A stretch of 64,000 bases of DNA, taken from contig NZ_CP091787.1 in the NCBI RefSeq assembly GCF_022024035.1, positions 248,001 through 312,000 on the forward strand, written 5' to 3'. The stretch comes from Prevotella sp. E13-17. GTDB lineage: Bacteria > Bacteroidota > Bacteroidia > Bacteroidales > Bacteroidaceae. Below, one piece after another: positions 42,993 to 52,796 of this stretch; within the stretch, counting starts at the first letter, position 1; the number at the start of each line of letters is the position of its first letter. The position numbers and the translations under genes were made by a program. The notes beneath the pieces are model-generated. The model was not told the DNA's origin, did no database searches, and saw only the letters and a list, made by a program, of their open reading frames with translations.

Positions 42993-43937
42993 ATGAAGAA
43001 AAGTAGTCTTATTGTCTTAACATTAGTATGGCTGACCCTGATGTGCGCTTGTTCGGGGCAGAAGGGTGTTAAGGGTGCTTCTACTGAAGCAGACAGTGTG
43101 GGCGTAGCTGTCAAGCACTTTGAGTTTGTTGACTCTGCCGACTATGCTTACCTGACGATTAACATGGAGTTGCCAGAGGCTTCCGATGAGGCGACGGAGA
43201 AAATGCAAGCATATCTGCTCCAACTTGCTGGCAACCGACTGAGTTATGTGGCATCGTATGAGGATAGACGCGCTTATCCACTTTATCATGGCGATAGCAA
43301 TGATGTTGCTGCACAGCTGACGTACTACTTCAAGGAGACCATGCTGTTGTTGGACACCCTTTCGTCAAACGATGTCAGCGAGCGTAAACGCTATCTCGAA
43401 GAGGATACGACACTCACGGCGGAACAGAAAGCTAATGTGTTGAGCGAGTTGCCGCATTGGAGCTATGAGTATAAGCTACAGAAAACGGCTGACACGCTGA
43501 ACTACGTGGTTTTCCTGTCGCAGGACTATGTCTTCACAGGTGGTGCTCATGGAGGAATGGGTGGCGACGGCTATATCACCTTCGACAAGACAGATGGTCA
43601 TGTTGTCAGTCAGTTTGTTGATACAACGCGTGTGGCGGACGTTCAGCCGTTGCTGATTGAAGGACTGAAGCAGTATTACACTGAGGCATCAGAACAACAG
43701 ATGACAACCGAAGAGCTGTTTGAGCGCTTGCAACTGCCTTTTGACGGTCCGAAGCATCAGATACCCCTGCCCATGTGGCAACCTTGTCCCACAAGTGAGG
43801 GACTGCTTTTCTGTTATGGGCAGTACGAGATTGCGTGCTATGCTGATGGCATGCCCTCGTTTGTCGTTCCTTACAACAAGATCAAGCCGTTTCTCACCAA
43901 AGATGCTCTCAATCTGTTGAGAGACTATTTGAAATAA
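42993..43937 (+). CDS. Lipoprotein with DUF3298 (RsiV-like) domain
   Basis: 314 residues with a lipoprotein signal peptide (MKKSSLIVLTLVWLTLMCAC; lipid Cys at residue 20). The C-terminal half has FTGGAHGGMGGDGYITFD and PLLIEGLKQYYTE, typical of the DUF3298 family that includes the anti-sigma factor RsiV sensor domain; the N-terminal half fits DUF4163. No transmembrane anti-sigma part is present, so it is probably a surface or periplasmic lipoprotein of unknown role. It follows infB by 81 bp after a terminator. Confidence 0.75.
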   Translation: MKKSSLIVLTLVWLTLMCACSGQKGVKGASTEADSVGVAVKHFEFVDSADYAYLTINMELPEASDEATEKMQAYLLQLAGNRLSYVASYEDRRAYPLYHGDSNDVAAQLTYYFKETMLLLDTLSSNDVSERKRYLEEDTTLTAEQKANVLSELPHWSYEYKLQKTADTLNYVVFLSQDYVFTGGAHGGMGGDGYITFDKTDGHVVSQFVDTTRVADVQPLLIEGLKQYYTEASEQQMTTEELFERLQLPFDGPKHQIPLPMWQPCPTSEGLLFCYGQYEIACYADGMPSFVVPYNKIKPFLTKDALNLLRDYLK

Positions 43938-43972
43938 ATGACGAGGAAAGAGACAATGATTTCGCACTTTTT

Positions 43973-43993
43973 ATTGTAATTTTGCAGGCGAAA
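43973..43993 (+). promoter_or_regulatory. sufB start region with conserved box
   Basis: TAATTTTG at 43977-43984 inside a 21-bp segment ATTGTAATTTTGCAGGC plus GAAA that recurs with two changes at the sufC start (47597-47617) and in part at the sufS start (52797-52816). Confidence 0.7.
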
Positions 43994-44003
43994 GGAATTT
44001 GTG

Positions 44004-45449
44004 ATGGAAGAAAAGAATCAATTTGTGCGTCAGGTGGCCGAGCAAAAGTATGAGTTCGGCTTCACGACCGATGTTCATACAGAAATCATTCCTGTGGGAC
44101 TGAATGAAGACATCGTTCGACTCATCTCGCAGAAAAAAGGAGAACCTGAGTGGATGCTCGAGTTCCGCCTGAAGGCTTTCCGCTATTGGCAGGAGCAACA
44201 GGAACCAAAGTGGGGACATGTGCATGTGCCCGAGATCGACTATCAGGCTATCTCATACTATGCCGACCCTATGGCCAAGAAGCCCAAGGGCGATGGCAAG
44301 ATTGACCCAGAGCTGGAGAAGACTTTCGACAAGCTGGGCATTCCTTTGGAAGAGCGTCTGGCCCTTTCTGGCAATACGGCTGTGGATGCCATTATGGACT
44401 CGGTGAGCGTCAAGACCACCTTCAAGGAAAAGCTGCGCGAAAAAGGCGTCATCTTCTGTTCTATCGGTGAGGCTATCAAGGAACACGGTGACTTGGTGCG
44501 CCAGTATCTGGGCAGCGTGGTACCCTACAAGGATAACTACTTTGCTGCACTCAACTCGGCCGTGTTCAGCGATGGTTCGTTTGTATATATCCCCAAGGGC
44601 GTTCGTTGTCCCATGGAACTGAGTTCATATTTCCGCATTAATGCCCGCAATACCGGACAATTTGAACGCACATTGATTATTGCCGACGATGATAGCTATG
44701 TGAGCTATCTGGAGGGATGTACGGCGCCGATGCGCGATGAGAACCAGTTGCATGCCGCTATCGTAGAGATTATCGTGATGAATCGTGCTGAGGTTAAATA
44801 CTCCACGGTGCAAAACTGGTATCCTGGCGATGAGAATGGTAAGGGCGGTGTGCTGAACTTGGTGACAAAACGTGGCGACCTGCGCGGCATAGACTCTAAG
44901 TTGTCGTGGACCCAGGTAGAGACAGGTTCGGCTATTACTTGGAAGTATCCCTCGTGCATCCTTCGTGGTGATAATAGTGTGGCTGAGTTCTACAGTGTGG
45001 CGGTGACCAACAACTACCAAGAGGCCGACACGGGCACCAAGATGATACACATCGGAAAGAATACCAAATCGACCATCATATCAAAAGGTATCTCGGCAGG
45101 CCATTCGCAGAACTCCTATCGCGGACTCGTGCGTGCAGCCGCTACGGCCGACAACGCCCGTAATTATTCGAGTTGTGACTCGTTGCTGTTAGGCTCTGAT
45201 TGTGGCGCTCACACCTTCCCTTATATGGATGTACACAATGACACCGCCATCTTCGAGCACGAAGCAACGACTTCAAAGATTTCAGAAGACCAGTTGCTTT
45301 ACTGCAATCAGCGTGGCATTCCCACCGAACAGGCCGTTGGGCTCATTGTCAACGGCTATGCTAAGGAGGTCATCCAAAAACTCCCCATGGAGTTTGCCGT
45401 CGAGGCTCAGAAGCTGCTCAGCGTGTCGCTCGAAGGCACGGTAGGATAG
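44004..45449 (+). CDS. sufB: Fe-S cluster assembly scaffold protein SufB
   Basis: 481 residues from the ATG at 44004 ([14 protein letters not shown]; a GTG at 44001 is in frame but AGGA spacing favours the ATG). SufB features: long beta-helix core, [40 protein letters not shown] and SVEKGT-like end. With SufC and SufD it forms the scaffold on which Fe-S clusters are built. In this genome sufB is cut off from sufCD by a sensor kinase gene on the other strand. Confidence 0.95.
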   Translation: MEEKNQFVRQVAEQKYEFGFTTDVHTEIIPVGLNEDIVRLISQKKGEPEWMLEFRLKAFRYWQEQQEPKWGHVHVPEIDYQAISYYADPMAKKPKGDGKIDPELEKTFDKLGIPLEERLALSGNTAVDAIMDSVSVKTTFKEKLREKGVIFCSIGEAIKEHGDLVRQYLGSVVPYKDNYFAALNSAVFSDGSFVYIPKGVRCPMELSSYFRINARNTGQFERTLIIADDDSYVSYLEGCTAPMRDENQLHAAIVEIIVMNRAEVKYSTVQNWYPGDENGKGGVLNLVTKRGDLRGIDSKLSWTQVETGSAITWKYPSCILRGDNSVAEFYSVAVTNNYQEADTGTKMIHIGKNTKSTIISKGISAGHSQNSYRGLVRAAATADNARNYSSCDSLLLGSDCGAHTFPYMDVHNDTAIFEHEATTSKISEDQLLYCNQRGIPTEQAVGLIVNGYAKEVIQKLPMEFAVEAQKLLSVSLEGTVG

Positions 45450-45459
45450 CTTTGTGACT

Positions 45460-47484
45460 TTAAGGATTCGACTGTGGGCTGTCTAAAGGCAGCGTCATGA
45501 TAAATCGTGCTCCGCCAGTGTAACTGGTGTCGAGCACGATGTCGCCTTTTAGGCGGCGACAAAGACTTCGCGCTACGGTAAGACCGATGCCAGTACCTTC
45601 GTAGTAGTCGTCCAATTGCACAAACTCTTCGAAGATCAGCTCGGCTTTGTCGGCAGGAACACCGATACCTGTGTCTTCAACTAAGATGCGAAGTTCGCTT
45701 TCGTTAGTTTCGGTTGTCAGCGTGATTTTCCCTTCCTTAGTAAACTTCTCGGCATTGTCGATGAGCAGTGTCAGCGCGCGTCTTGCCGCTTGTTCGTTGG
45801 TGGTAATCATGAGGCTGTCGGTGCCTTCGCCCATTTGCAAGTCAATGGGAATTTTGTATATCTCAGCATTAGAGAAGCTGTCCATAGCCAGTGCCACAAT
45901 TTGAATGGCAGGAATGCAGTCATTGCGTTCAATCACAGTTTGGCTATTGGCATCACTTAGTTCCAGCATCTTATTAACCAATTCTGTGATGCGGTTGGTG
46001 TTATCAATAATTTTTTGATTAATGTCTTTTCGTGTTTCCTCGTCGAGTTCCATCCCTGGCGTCGTGATGACTTGGGTGAATCCCGAAAGGATGTTCAGAG
46101 GTGTTCTGATCTCATGAGAAATCTGTTGTATGAACGATGTCTTCATGCGCGATGCCTCCTTGGTTCTCTCGTTAGCTTCTTCCAGTTGCAGGTAGGCTTT
46201 CTTCAGTCGTTTTGATGACTGCAAACGAAGATAGTGTATCAGGAAGAAACCAATGTTAAAGACGACAAACACCACAACCAGGTTCCAGAAACGGTGACGT
46301 TCCATCTGAGCCTTTTGCTGTGCCAGTTCGGTCTCTTTCTGCTGCGTGTTGTAGAGTGTTGCCAGTTCAGCTGCATCGTCACGCTGCATGCGGGCGATAG
46401 CCGAGTCGAGTTCTATATAGATCTTAGTACCAACGGCCAGTGCCGAGTCAATCTTTCCAGATTTAATGTTGGCATGATATTTTGGAATCAGGAAGTTGTG
46501 CAGGTATTCCAGCGACAGTGTTCTCTCGTAGCGCTGGTTTAGTTCGTCGAGTCGTTCGAAGCTGCGTGCCGCTTCTTTCCAGCGCTGCGCTGCCATCAGA
46601 TAGCTGATAGCTTCATATTGCCCTTCTGCCGTTTTTGAATAGTTTGTCAGCAGCGCTCTGTCGTATGCCGTTTTGGCTTCGGCCTTGTGTCCCAGTCCCT
46701 CCAATGCACTGGCACGGTAGAAGTTGAGTCGTCCTATTTGTTTGTCGAGGAATTCCTTGTTGGGCGAAGGCAGTAACATGTACTGGTTTAGTAGTTCCGA
46801 AAAATGCTCTGTCCAATCGTATGCTTCCTGATAATTTTTGATGGAAAGATTCTGTTCGGTGATATTGATAACTCCAACGATGGCACTGGTGAAGTTGTTG
46901 ATGCTGGGATCATTCTTGATGATGTTTAAGTATTTGTCATAAGCATCTTTAAAGTCGTCGGCAGCATCTTCCGGATTGCCCGCTCGCAATTGGCAGCATC
47001 CCACGGCCACCTGCATGAATGCAAAGTCAGTGCTGTTAGCTTTGTCGGCATCGATCAGTCGTTGCATGGCGGGCACAATCTCCTTCATGATGGCATCGTG
47101 GTCGCCCTTTACCAGTAGTAGTCCCGACAGTCGATTGGCGCATTTGGCATAATAATCCAAGTCTTCCTCGTTGTTGATGCTTATTTCAAAAGCCTTGCGC
47201 CATTGTTTCTCTGCCAAGCGCACTTTCTTTTGTCTGGAGTAAGCATAGCCGCGCCAGTAGTGAAGTTTCATGGGGGCCATGTCTTGATTGTCTTCAAACT
47301 TGTCTGCCAGTAATAAGACTGAGTCGTAGTTGTGCTTCATGTAGGCCTCGTTCATCAGCGAGTCGGCCTTTTCGTTGTATGTCAGTTCTGTATGGCTATT
47401 GTTGCATGCCAACAGTAGTATGAATACTAAAGTCGTGGTAGCTAATACAAATAGTGAGCGTTTAGTTATTAGAAGTACATTCAT
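45460..47484 (-). CDS. Sensor histidine kinase with periplasmic TPR-like region
   Basis: 674 residues from the ATG at 47484. The N-terminus has a lipobox-like signal (FILLLACNNSH); residues ~35-385 are helical repeats of TPR type; one transmembrane segment (FWNLVVVFVVFNIGFFLIHY) lies near 400; the kinase part has the H-box SFIQQISHEIRTPLN near 458, N-box IDNAEKFT, and GIGVPADKAELIFEEF / GTGIGLTVARSL. No receiver domain and no response regulator gene adjoin it. Start chosen because the TATCTTTG box lies at 47507-47514. It sits between sufB and sufC in the opposite orientation; any link to Fe-S regulation is speculation. Confidence 0.88.
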   Translation of the reverse strand: MNVLLITKRSLFVLATTTLVFILLLACNNSHTELTYNEKADSLMNEAYMKHNYDSVLLLADKFEDNQDMAPMKLHYWRGYAYSRQKKVRLAEKQWRKAFEISINNEEDLDYYAKCANRLSGLLLVKGDHDAIMKEIVPAMQRLIDADKANSTDFAFMQVAVGCCQLRAGNPEDAADDFKDAYDKYLNIIKNDPSINNFTSAIVGVINITEQNLSIKNYQEAYDWTEHFSELLNQYMLLPSPNKEFLDKQIGRLNFYRASALEGLGHKAEAKTAYDRALLTNYSKTAEGQYEAISYLMAAQRWKEAARSFERLDELNQRYERTLSLEYLHNFLIPKYHANIKSGKIDSALAVGTKIYIELDSAIARMQRDDAAELATLYNTQQKETELAQQKAQMERHRFWNLVVVFVVFNIGFFLIHYLRLQSSKRLKKAYLQLEEANERTKEASRMKTSFIQQISHEIRTPLNILSGFTQVITTPGMELDEETRKDINQKIIDNTNRITELVNKMLELSDANSQTVIERNDCIPAIQIVALAMDSFSNAEIYKIPIDLQMGEGTDSLMITTNEQAARRALTLLIDNAEKFTKEGKITLTTETNESELRILVEDTGIGVPADKAELIFEEFVQLDDYYEGTGIGLTVARSLCRRLKGDIVLDTSYTGGARFIMTLPLDSPQSNP

Positions 47485-47506
47485 CGTCTTATTGTCTTTA
47501 TGTTTG

Positions 47507-47514
47507 CAAAGATA
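47507..47514 (-). promoter_or_regulatory. Start box of the sensor kinase gene
   Basis: TATCTTTG on the minus strand, 22 bp from the ATG at 47484; it overlaps the open N-terminal extension, which is therefore untranslated. Confidence 0.65.
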
Positions 47515-47596
47515 CAATAAAAAGGTTAGACGAGTATAAATCAATGCTAATTATTTTCTTATTTTTCGTTTTTTTCTTTTGTATTGTGCCCACTTA

Positions 47597-47617
47597 ATTG
47601 TAACTTTGCAGGCAAAA
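47597..47617 (+). promoter_or_regulatory. sufC start region with conserved box
   Basis: TAACTTTG at 47601-47608 in a 21-bp stretch that matches the sufB start region at 19 of 21 positions, and ends 12 bp before the sufC ATG. Confidence 0.7.
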
Positions 47618-47629
47618 AGACAGAATAAG

Positions 47630-48385
47630 ATGTTAGAAGTAAAGAATCTGCATGCCAAGATTGGCGAGAAGGAGATATTGAAAGGCATCGACCTGATAAT
47701 CAAGGATGGCGAGACGCATGCCATCATGGGCCCTAACGGCTCTGGCAAAAGTACGCTGAGCGCTGTGCTGGTGGGCAATCCCCTTTACGAGGTGACCGAG
47801 GGAGAGGCATTCTTCAATGGTAAGAATCTGCTGGAGATGAAGCCCGAGGACAGAGCGCATGAGGGCTTGTTCCTCTCGTTTCAGTATCCTGTTGAGATTC
47901 CTGGTGTCTCGATGACCAACTTCATGAAGGCAGCTGTCAACGAGAAGCGCAAGTACTACGGTCAGGAACCCCTGAATGCTGCCGAGTTCCTGAAGCTCCA
48001 GCGCGAGAAACGCAAGATTGTGGAGCTCGACTCAAAGTTGGCCAATCGCTCGGTCAACGAAGGCTTCAGTGGTGGCGAGAAGAAACGCAACGAGATTTTC
48101 CAGATGGCCATGCTCGAGCCGAAGCTCTCTATTCTTGATGAGACAGACTCAGGTCTTGATGTGGATGCCATGCGTATCGTAGCCGAAGGTGTCAATAAGC
48201 TCCAGACCCCCGAGACGTCTTGCATTGTGATTACTCACTACGATCGTTTGCTCGAAATGATTCGTCCGCAGTTTGTGCATGTGCTCTACAAGGGACGCAT
48301 CGTCAAGACGGGTGGCCCTGAGCTTGCCAAGCAGATACAGGAACACGGATACGACTGGATCAAGGAAGAAATCGGTGAAGAGTAG
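47630..48385 (+). CDS. sufC: Fe-S cluster assembly ATPase SufC
   Basis: 251 residues starting MLEVKNLHAKIGEKEILKG. ABC ATPase motifs: Walker A GPNGSGKST (36-44), signature FSGGEKKRNEI, Walker B LSILDETDSGLD and HYDRLL. It drives conformational change of the SufBCD scaffold. The frame open upstream to 47579 includes the promoter and is rejected. sufD follows after 66 bp. Confidence 0.96.
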   Translation: MLEVKNLHAKIGEKEILKGIDLIIKDGETHAIMGPNGSGKSTLSAVLVGNPLYEVTEGEAFFNGKNLLEMKPEDRAHEGLFLSFQYPVEIPGVSMTNFMKAAVNEKRKYYGQEPLNAAEFLKLQREKRKIVELDSKLANRSVNEGFSGGEKKRNEIFQMAMLEPKLSILDETDSGLDVDAMRIVAEGVNKLQTPETSCIVITHYDRLLEMIRPQFVHVLYKGRIVKTGGPELAKQIQEHGYDWIKEEIGEE

Positions 48386-48393
48386 ATCGGTGG

Positions 48394-48434
48394 AATTGTG
48401 AGAAGGGAATAGTGAATAGTGAAAAGTGAATAAT
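48394..48434. repeat. Stuttered spacer between sufC and sufD
   Basis: GAATAGTGAATAGTGAAAAGTGAAT-type direct repeats, resembling the simple repeats after greA. No gene. Confidence 0.5.
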
Positions 48435-48451
48435 TTGCTACCACACTTGAT

Positions 48452-49807
48452 ATGCAGTCTGAACAACAATATATAGAATTATATAAGGAGGCACGCGAGC
48501 TGATTTTCTCGCATGCCCCAGCGCCAATGAACGCTGTACGTGATGCGGCTTTCAACGACTTTGTGTCTGCTGGCTTTCCCAGCAAGAAGGTGGAGCGCTA
48601 CAAATATACTGACATGCAGAAGCTCTTTGAGCCCGACTATGGTGTGAATCTTAGTCGTCTGCAGATACCAGTAGATCCCTACGAGGCTTTCCGTTGCGAC
48701 GTACCCAACCTCAGCACCAGCCTCTATTTCGTGGTCAACGACATGTTCTATCACGACGATAAGCCAAAGGCGCATCTGCCCGAGGGCGTCATTATAGGTT
48801 CGCTGCGCGACTATCCCGAGGTGGTGGCTAAGTACTATGCCAAGTTGGCCAAGACTTCTGATGATGGCATCACGGCGCTCAACACCATGTTGGCGCAGGA
48901 TGGCATGCTGGTCTATGTGCCCAAGAACCTCAAGGTGGATCGTGCCATTCAGGTCATCAACATCCTCAAGGCCACTCCACAGAATGCACAGCGACAGGTG
49001 CCCAATCTGATGGTGAACCGTCGTGTGCTGATTGTGCTCGAAGAGGGTGCCGAGGTGAAGATGCTGTTCTGCGACCATGCTGCCGATGACCGTCATTTTC
49101 TGGCCACGCAAGTCATCGAGGCATTCGTTGGCGAGAACGCTTCTCTTGACCTCTATTGCATGGAAGAGACACACCATAAGAATGTTCGTGTGAGCAATGT
49201 CTATATCGACCAGCAAGCCAACAGCCGCGTGAACCATAACGTGATCACCCTTCACAATGGCATTACGCGCAATCGCCTTGACTTGACCTTCAATGGCGAG
49301 GGTGCCGAGTGCCAGTGCTATGGTTGCGTGATAGCCGACAAGCAGCAGCATGTGGACAACAACACGCTGATCACCCATCGCGTGCCCCACTGCACTTCTA
49401 ACGAACTCTACAAGTATGTGCTCGACGATAAGGCTGTGGGTGCCTTTGCCGGCAGGGTGCTGGTGGAGCATGGTGCACAAAAGACATCTTCGCAGATGAC
49501 CAATCAGAACCTGACGGCCACCAAGGAGGCACGTATGTACACCCAGCCCATGCTCGAGATCTATGCCGACGACGTGAAGTGTGCACACGGCTCAAGCGTT
49601 GGTCAGCTCAACGATGCCGCCCTCTTCTATATGCGTCAGCGCGGCATTTCGCTACAGGAAGCCAAACTACTCTTGCAGAATGCCTTCATCAACGAGGTCA
49701 TCGACAAGATGCAACTCGAACCCCTTCGCGACCGTCTTCACTACTTAGTAGAGAAGCGTTTCCGCGGAGAACTGAACAAGTGTGAAGGCTGCAAACTCTG
49801 TCACTAA
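48452..49807 (+). CDS. sufD: Fe-S cluster assembly protein SufD
   Basis: 451 residues of the SufB/SufD family: N-terminal helical part (FPSKKVERYKYTDMQKLFEP), beta-helix core and the conserved end LTATKEARMYTQPMLEIYAD, DDVKCAHGSSVGQLNDAALFYMRQRGI. It partners SufB and SufC. Its stop codon is followed within 20 bp by 22-bp array 4, and no hairpin terminator is visible between. Confidence 0.95.
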   Translation: MQSEQQYIELYKEARELIFSHAPAPMNAVRDAAFNDFVSAGFPSKKVERYKYTDMQKLFEPDYGVNLSRLQIPVDPYEAFRCDVPNLSTSLYFVVNDMFYHDDKPKAHLPEGVIIGSLRDYPEVVAKYYAKLAKTSDDGITALNTMLAQDGMLVYVPKNLKVDRAIQVINILKATPQNAQRQVPNLMVNRRVLIVLEEGAEVKMLFCDHAADDRHFLATQVIEAFVGENASLDLYCMEETHHKNVRVSNVYIDQQANSRVNHNVITLHNGITRNRLDLTFNGEGAECQCYGCVIADKQQHVDNNTLITHRVPHCTSNELYKYVLDDKAVGAFAGRVLVEHGAQKTSSQMTNQNLTATKEARMYTQPMLEIYADDVKCAHGSSVGQLNDAALFYMRQRGISLQEAKLLLQNAFINEVIDKMQLEPLRDRLHYLVEKRFRGELNKCEGCKLCH

Positions 49808-49826
49808 TTGCACTTCCCCCTTGACG

Positions 49827-50090
49827 CGTCACAGACGTGCTGCTTTCCCGTAACCAAAGCGATGCTTTCGTTACGGGAAAGTTGTTTGTTTGCCGTAGCC
49901 CAAGTGGCACTTTCGTTACGTCAAACCATCGCTTTTATCAGATCAAAGTGCCACTTTTGCTTCGCAATAGTTATGCTTTTGAATCCTTTCCAGCCCTTGG
50001 AAATTCCCAATCCAGCCCTTAGAGACGCCCATTCTAGCCCCTGGAAATGATGAGTCCAGGGGCTAAAAACGAGTTTTCCAGGGGCTGGAA
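49827..50090. repeat. 22-bp lattice array 4 (12 units)
   Basis: Seven type A-like units (49827-49980; best copy ATCAAAGTGCCACTTTT near 49942) are followed by exactly five type B units (49981-50090): three CCAGCCCCTGG-type and two CCAGGGGCTGG-type. Read on the other strand this is the same ++--- order as arrays 1-3. Weak in-phase units may continue to about 50200. Confidence 0.9.
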
Positions 50091-50216
50091 TCAACACCAT
50101 TGTTTTACTGTTGTCGTTTCATACGGCCCGTTTGACGGTTTAATACTTCCGCTCCAAGATGATGAAAGTGGCTGTATGAAGTCGTAGGAGGACTGCTCGG
50201 GATGTGGGGGGGAAAG

Positions 50217-50248
50217 AAAAAAGGTCATCTGCTGATGACCTTTTTCCC
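50217..50248 (-). terminator. Terminator overlapping the GH27 stop codon
   Basis: On the minus strand AAAAAGGTCATC-AGCA-GATGACCTTTTTTC. The 5' arm is the coding sequence for the last residues (KKVIS) and the stop TGA lies in the 3' arm. Confidence 0.85.
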
Positions 50249-52720
50249 ATTTGTTATGTATATGCCCGACTGCGGCTTGGCTGTTTCTCTGCCGTTCAGA
50301 TCGAAATACTTGTCGCTGTGCATCAAGTTTGTTGTCGTCCCCTTCTGCGTGTCTTTGATTGCCGAAGGCACAGGCGTGTTGCCCAATCTGAACAGTTTCA
50401 CGCCGTGACTGGGCACCTTGGTCTTCAGCGTGCCGCTGACGGTGCCCACATCCTTCTTTGCCCAAATGTCGTAAAGCGGGATGTCTTCGTCGGCCGAATA
50501 TCCAAACTGTGTCAGGTCAACATCATAGCTGTCGTTCTTTGTGACATAGAAGAAAAACTCCATGGTAGTCCCCGTGGTCGATGGGTTGTCTTTGTCGCAG
50601 CTGGAATCATAGCCGCATAGTGCCCTGAAGGTTTTGAACTGATGCCCCTCTGGCAGGTTGTAAACTAAGGTACACTGACCGTTGAGGCCCAGTCCTGTCT
50701 CATAATTCTTGCCATCCACGCACAGTGTGTTTCCTTCCACATTCTTGTTGACGTGCAAAGAGCCCCACTCCGCGCTATACGAATCATGCTTTAAGGTGGT
50801 CAACGAAGTCTCGTTTCCATCGGCATCAATCAAGACTGGGTTAATCAGATTGGCACGGTCGTAGGCAAAGCCATCGCCATAGTTGCTCACAAAGATCTTC
50901 AGTTGCTCGGCATCTGTAATGTCGGCTTCAAGCACTTTCGACTTGGTGCCGGTGCGTGAGATAAGACCAGAGCGTGCGGCATAGTCCTCTTGTTCGTCGG
51001 TCAATGGGTTTTGGTCGAACACCATAAACCTGACAGAGGTTGTGGCGCCCGTCTGTCCGATGCCAGAGTCATCGGCTGCAGCCATTGCTTTAAAACGAAC
51101 CACATCCATGTTGTCGGGTATCGTGAAGAAGATAGCCGCATTGGCATCTGTCGAGAAACCGCGATCATAGGTCGTGCCCATCACCTTCATCTTTCCACCA
51201 TGGTCCACGTTCTTGTTCTCATACACGCGGTTAAAGTACGACTTGGTGTATTGACGCGTCTTGTAGGTGCCGGTCAGTTCAACCTCAGTCCCGTCTCGCA
51301 GCACCAGTGTGGGGTTGATCCAGTCGCCGTGATCGTAGTTAAAGTTGTCGCCGCCGTCGTCAACAACCAGAACCAGGGTCTTGGCTCCCTCGGGCCATTC
51401 GATGTCAACATTGACAGCATGGCCGTCGGTCGTGTAGGCCACAGTCTCCGACTTGTAGAGCGCCTTGTTGCCTACGATCCACCGGTTGTTGTCGCGTTGG
51501 AAGAGAGCCAGCCAGCGGTTGCCAGTCACAGGGTCTTCCGACGTCCAAGTCACTCGCCCGTTGTCCTCGTCGTTGTCCACCTGATGCGCATGGATTCCAT
51601 ATTTATGCATGCGGTGATACTCCTCGTTGTTCAGCAGTGACAGCGTGAAAGCGTCATTCTTGGTCATCTCGCCACCGAAGAATAATGGCGAGTGACAGAT
51701 GCCCCATAGTGTCATCATGGTCATCTGTTCGTTCTGTGTCAGCTGGGTCCATCGCCCGTTGTTGGCGTTCGTAAATCCTTGGTCGCCAATCGTCATGGCT
51801 ATTTGTCCCAGTGGCAGCATGTCGCAGTCAGCATAATTGCCTGGTTGGGCATACTTGCTCCACTCGTTGGCTTCGTTGAAGACGGCATCCACAGCGCTCC
51901 AGTTGTCCCACAAGTCGTCCATCATGCGCCACATGTTGGCATTCTGCAGACACTCTTCGGCATACTGATATTGAGTCTTTCCGGGTGATAGCGACAGAAC
52001 GATGGGACGCCCTGTCTGATCTATAGCCTTACGGATCATGTGAATCTCATCCGTGTAGAACGGTCTGCTCAGGTCGTCGATCTTCAGGAAGTCCACGCCC
52101 CATTCGGCATACAGATCCATGATAGAGTTATAGTACAGCTGACCAGCCTCGTTGTTTCTCACCAGCAGGTTGTCCTTTAGCCAAGTGCAAGGCGATGTGG
52201 TGCCATTGTAAACCTGCGACCAGGCAGTCTGCTCGCTTCCCTTCAGCTTGTAGCTGCTGCCTACCACCGATTTGGGAACGCCGCGCATGATGTGGATTCC
52301 GAATTTCAATCCCATCTTGTGAATCTTGTCGGCCAGCGCCTTAAAACCTTCGTTCTTGCCGTTGACCATGCACGAAGGGAAACGAGTAGGCGAGGGTAGG
52401 TATCGGCCGTATTCATCGATCACGTAGCCCTGGTCGCCGCGCTGGTTGTAGTTGCCGCCGCCCAGTGAGGGGTGGTTGCAGTACCAGCGTATGTCAACCA
52501 CGACATACTCCCATCCGTGGCGCACCAGGTCGTTGTCAACCAGGTACTGTGCATTTTGCAGAACCTCTTTTTCTGTAACCGATGAGTAGTAGCAGTCCCA
52601 TGAGTTCCAACCCATAGGGGGCGTCATTGCCCAAGTGCGAAAAGTTGCCATTTCTTCTTGCGCTGTCAAAGTGTTCAGCATAAGAAATAAGGAAATGATT
52701 GTTAATGTTAGCTTTTTCAT
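50225..52720 (-). CDS. GH27 alpha-galactosidase-like enzyme with two NPCBM domains
   Basis: 831 residues: signal peptide (MKKLTLTIISLFLMLNTLTA), GH27 barrel (TPPMGWNSWDCYYSSVTE; nucleophile Asp in VDFLKIDD near 212; acid/base Asp in RMMDDLWDNW near 267), a beta-sandwich, then two NPCBM modules (around residues 460-610 and 630-760), which bind galactose-containing glycans in relatives. The C-terminal KYFDLNGRETAKPQSGIYIT is the secretion-type tail. Family members release alpha-galactose or beta-L-arabinopyranose. It lies between sufD and sufS in reverse orientation. The operon terminator overlaps its last codons. Confidence 0.92.
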   Translation of the reverse strand: MKKLTLTIISLFLMLNTLTAQEEMATFRTWAMTPPMGWNSWDCYYSSVTEKEVLQNAQYLVDNDLVRHGWEYVVVDIRWYCNHPSLGGGNYNQRGDQGYVIDEYGRYLPSPTRFPSCMVNGKNEGFKALADKIHKMGLKFGIHIMRGVPKSVVGSSYKLKGSEQTAWSQVYNGTTSPCTWLKDNLLVRNNEAGQLYYNSIMDLYAEWGVDFLKIDDLSRPFYTDEIHMIRKAIDQTGRPIVLSLSPGKTQYQYAEECLQNANMWRMMDDLWDNWSAVDAVFNEANEWSKYAQPGNYADCDMLPLGQIAMTIGDQGFTNANNGRWTQLTQNEQMTMMTLWGICHSPLFFGGEMTKNDAFTLSLLNNEEYHRMHKYGIHAHQVDNDEDNGRVTWTSEDPVTGNRWLALFQRDNNRWIVGNKALYKSETVAYTTDGHAVNVDIEWPEGAKTLVLVVDDGGDNFNYDHGDWINPTLVLRDGTEVELTGTYKTRQYTKSYFNRVYENKNVDHGGKMKVMGTTYDRGFSTDANAAIFFTIPDNMDVVRFKAMAAADDSGIGQTGATTSVRFMVFDQNPLTDEQEDYAARSGLISRTGTKSKVLEADITDAEQLKIFVSNYGDGFAYDRANLINPVLIDADGNETSLTTLKHDSYSAEWGSLHVNKNVEGNTLCVDGKNYETGLGLNGQCTLVYNLPEGHQFKTFRALCGYDSSCDKDNPSTTGTTMEFFFYVTKNDSYDVDLTQFGYSADEDIPLYDIWAKKDVGTVSGTLKTKVPSHGVKLFRLGNTPVPSAIKDTQKGTTTNLMHSDKYFDLNGRETAKPQSGIYITNGKKVISR

Positions 52721-52748
52721 CTCGTAAATAGTTTTGTAGTTTTCGTTG

Positions 52749-52756
52749 CAAAAGTA
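52749..52756 (-). promoter_or_regulatory. Start box of the GH27 gene
   Basis: TACTTTTG followed by GCAACG on the minus strand, ~29 bp before the ATG. Confidence 0.6.
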
Positions 52757-52796
52757 CTAAATTGTTTGCAAATTGCGCATCGTTTTCGCCTTTTAT

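Noticed and set aside
48479..49588. 369-codon minus-strand ORF opposite sufD
   Set aside because: It is the shadow of sufD, with the His/Val-rich composition typical of antisense frames here.
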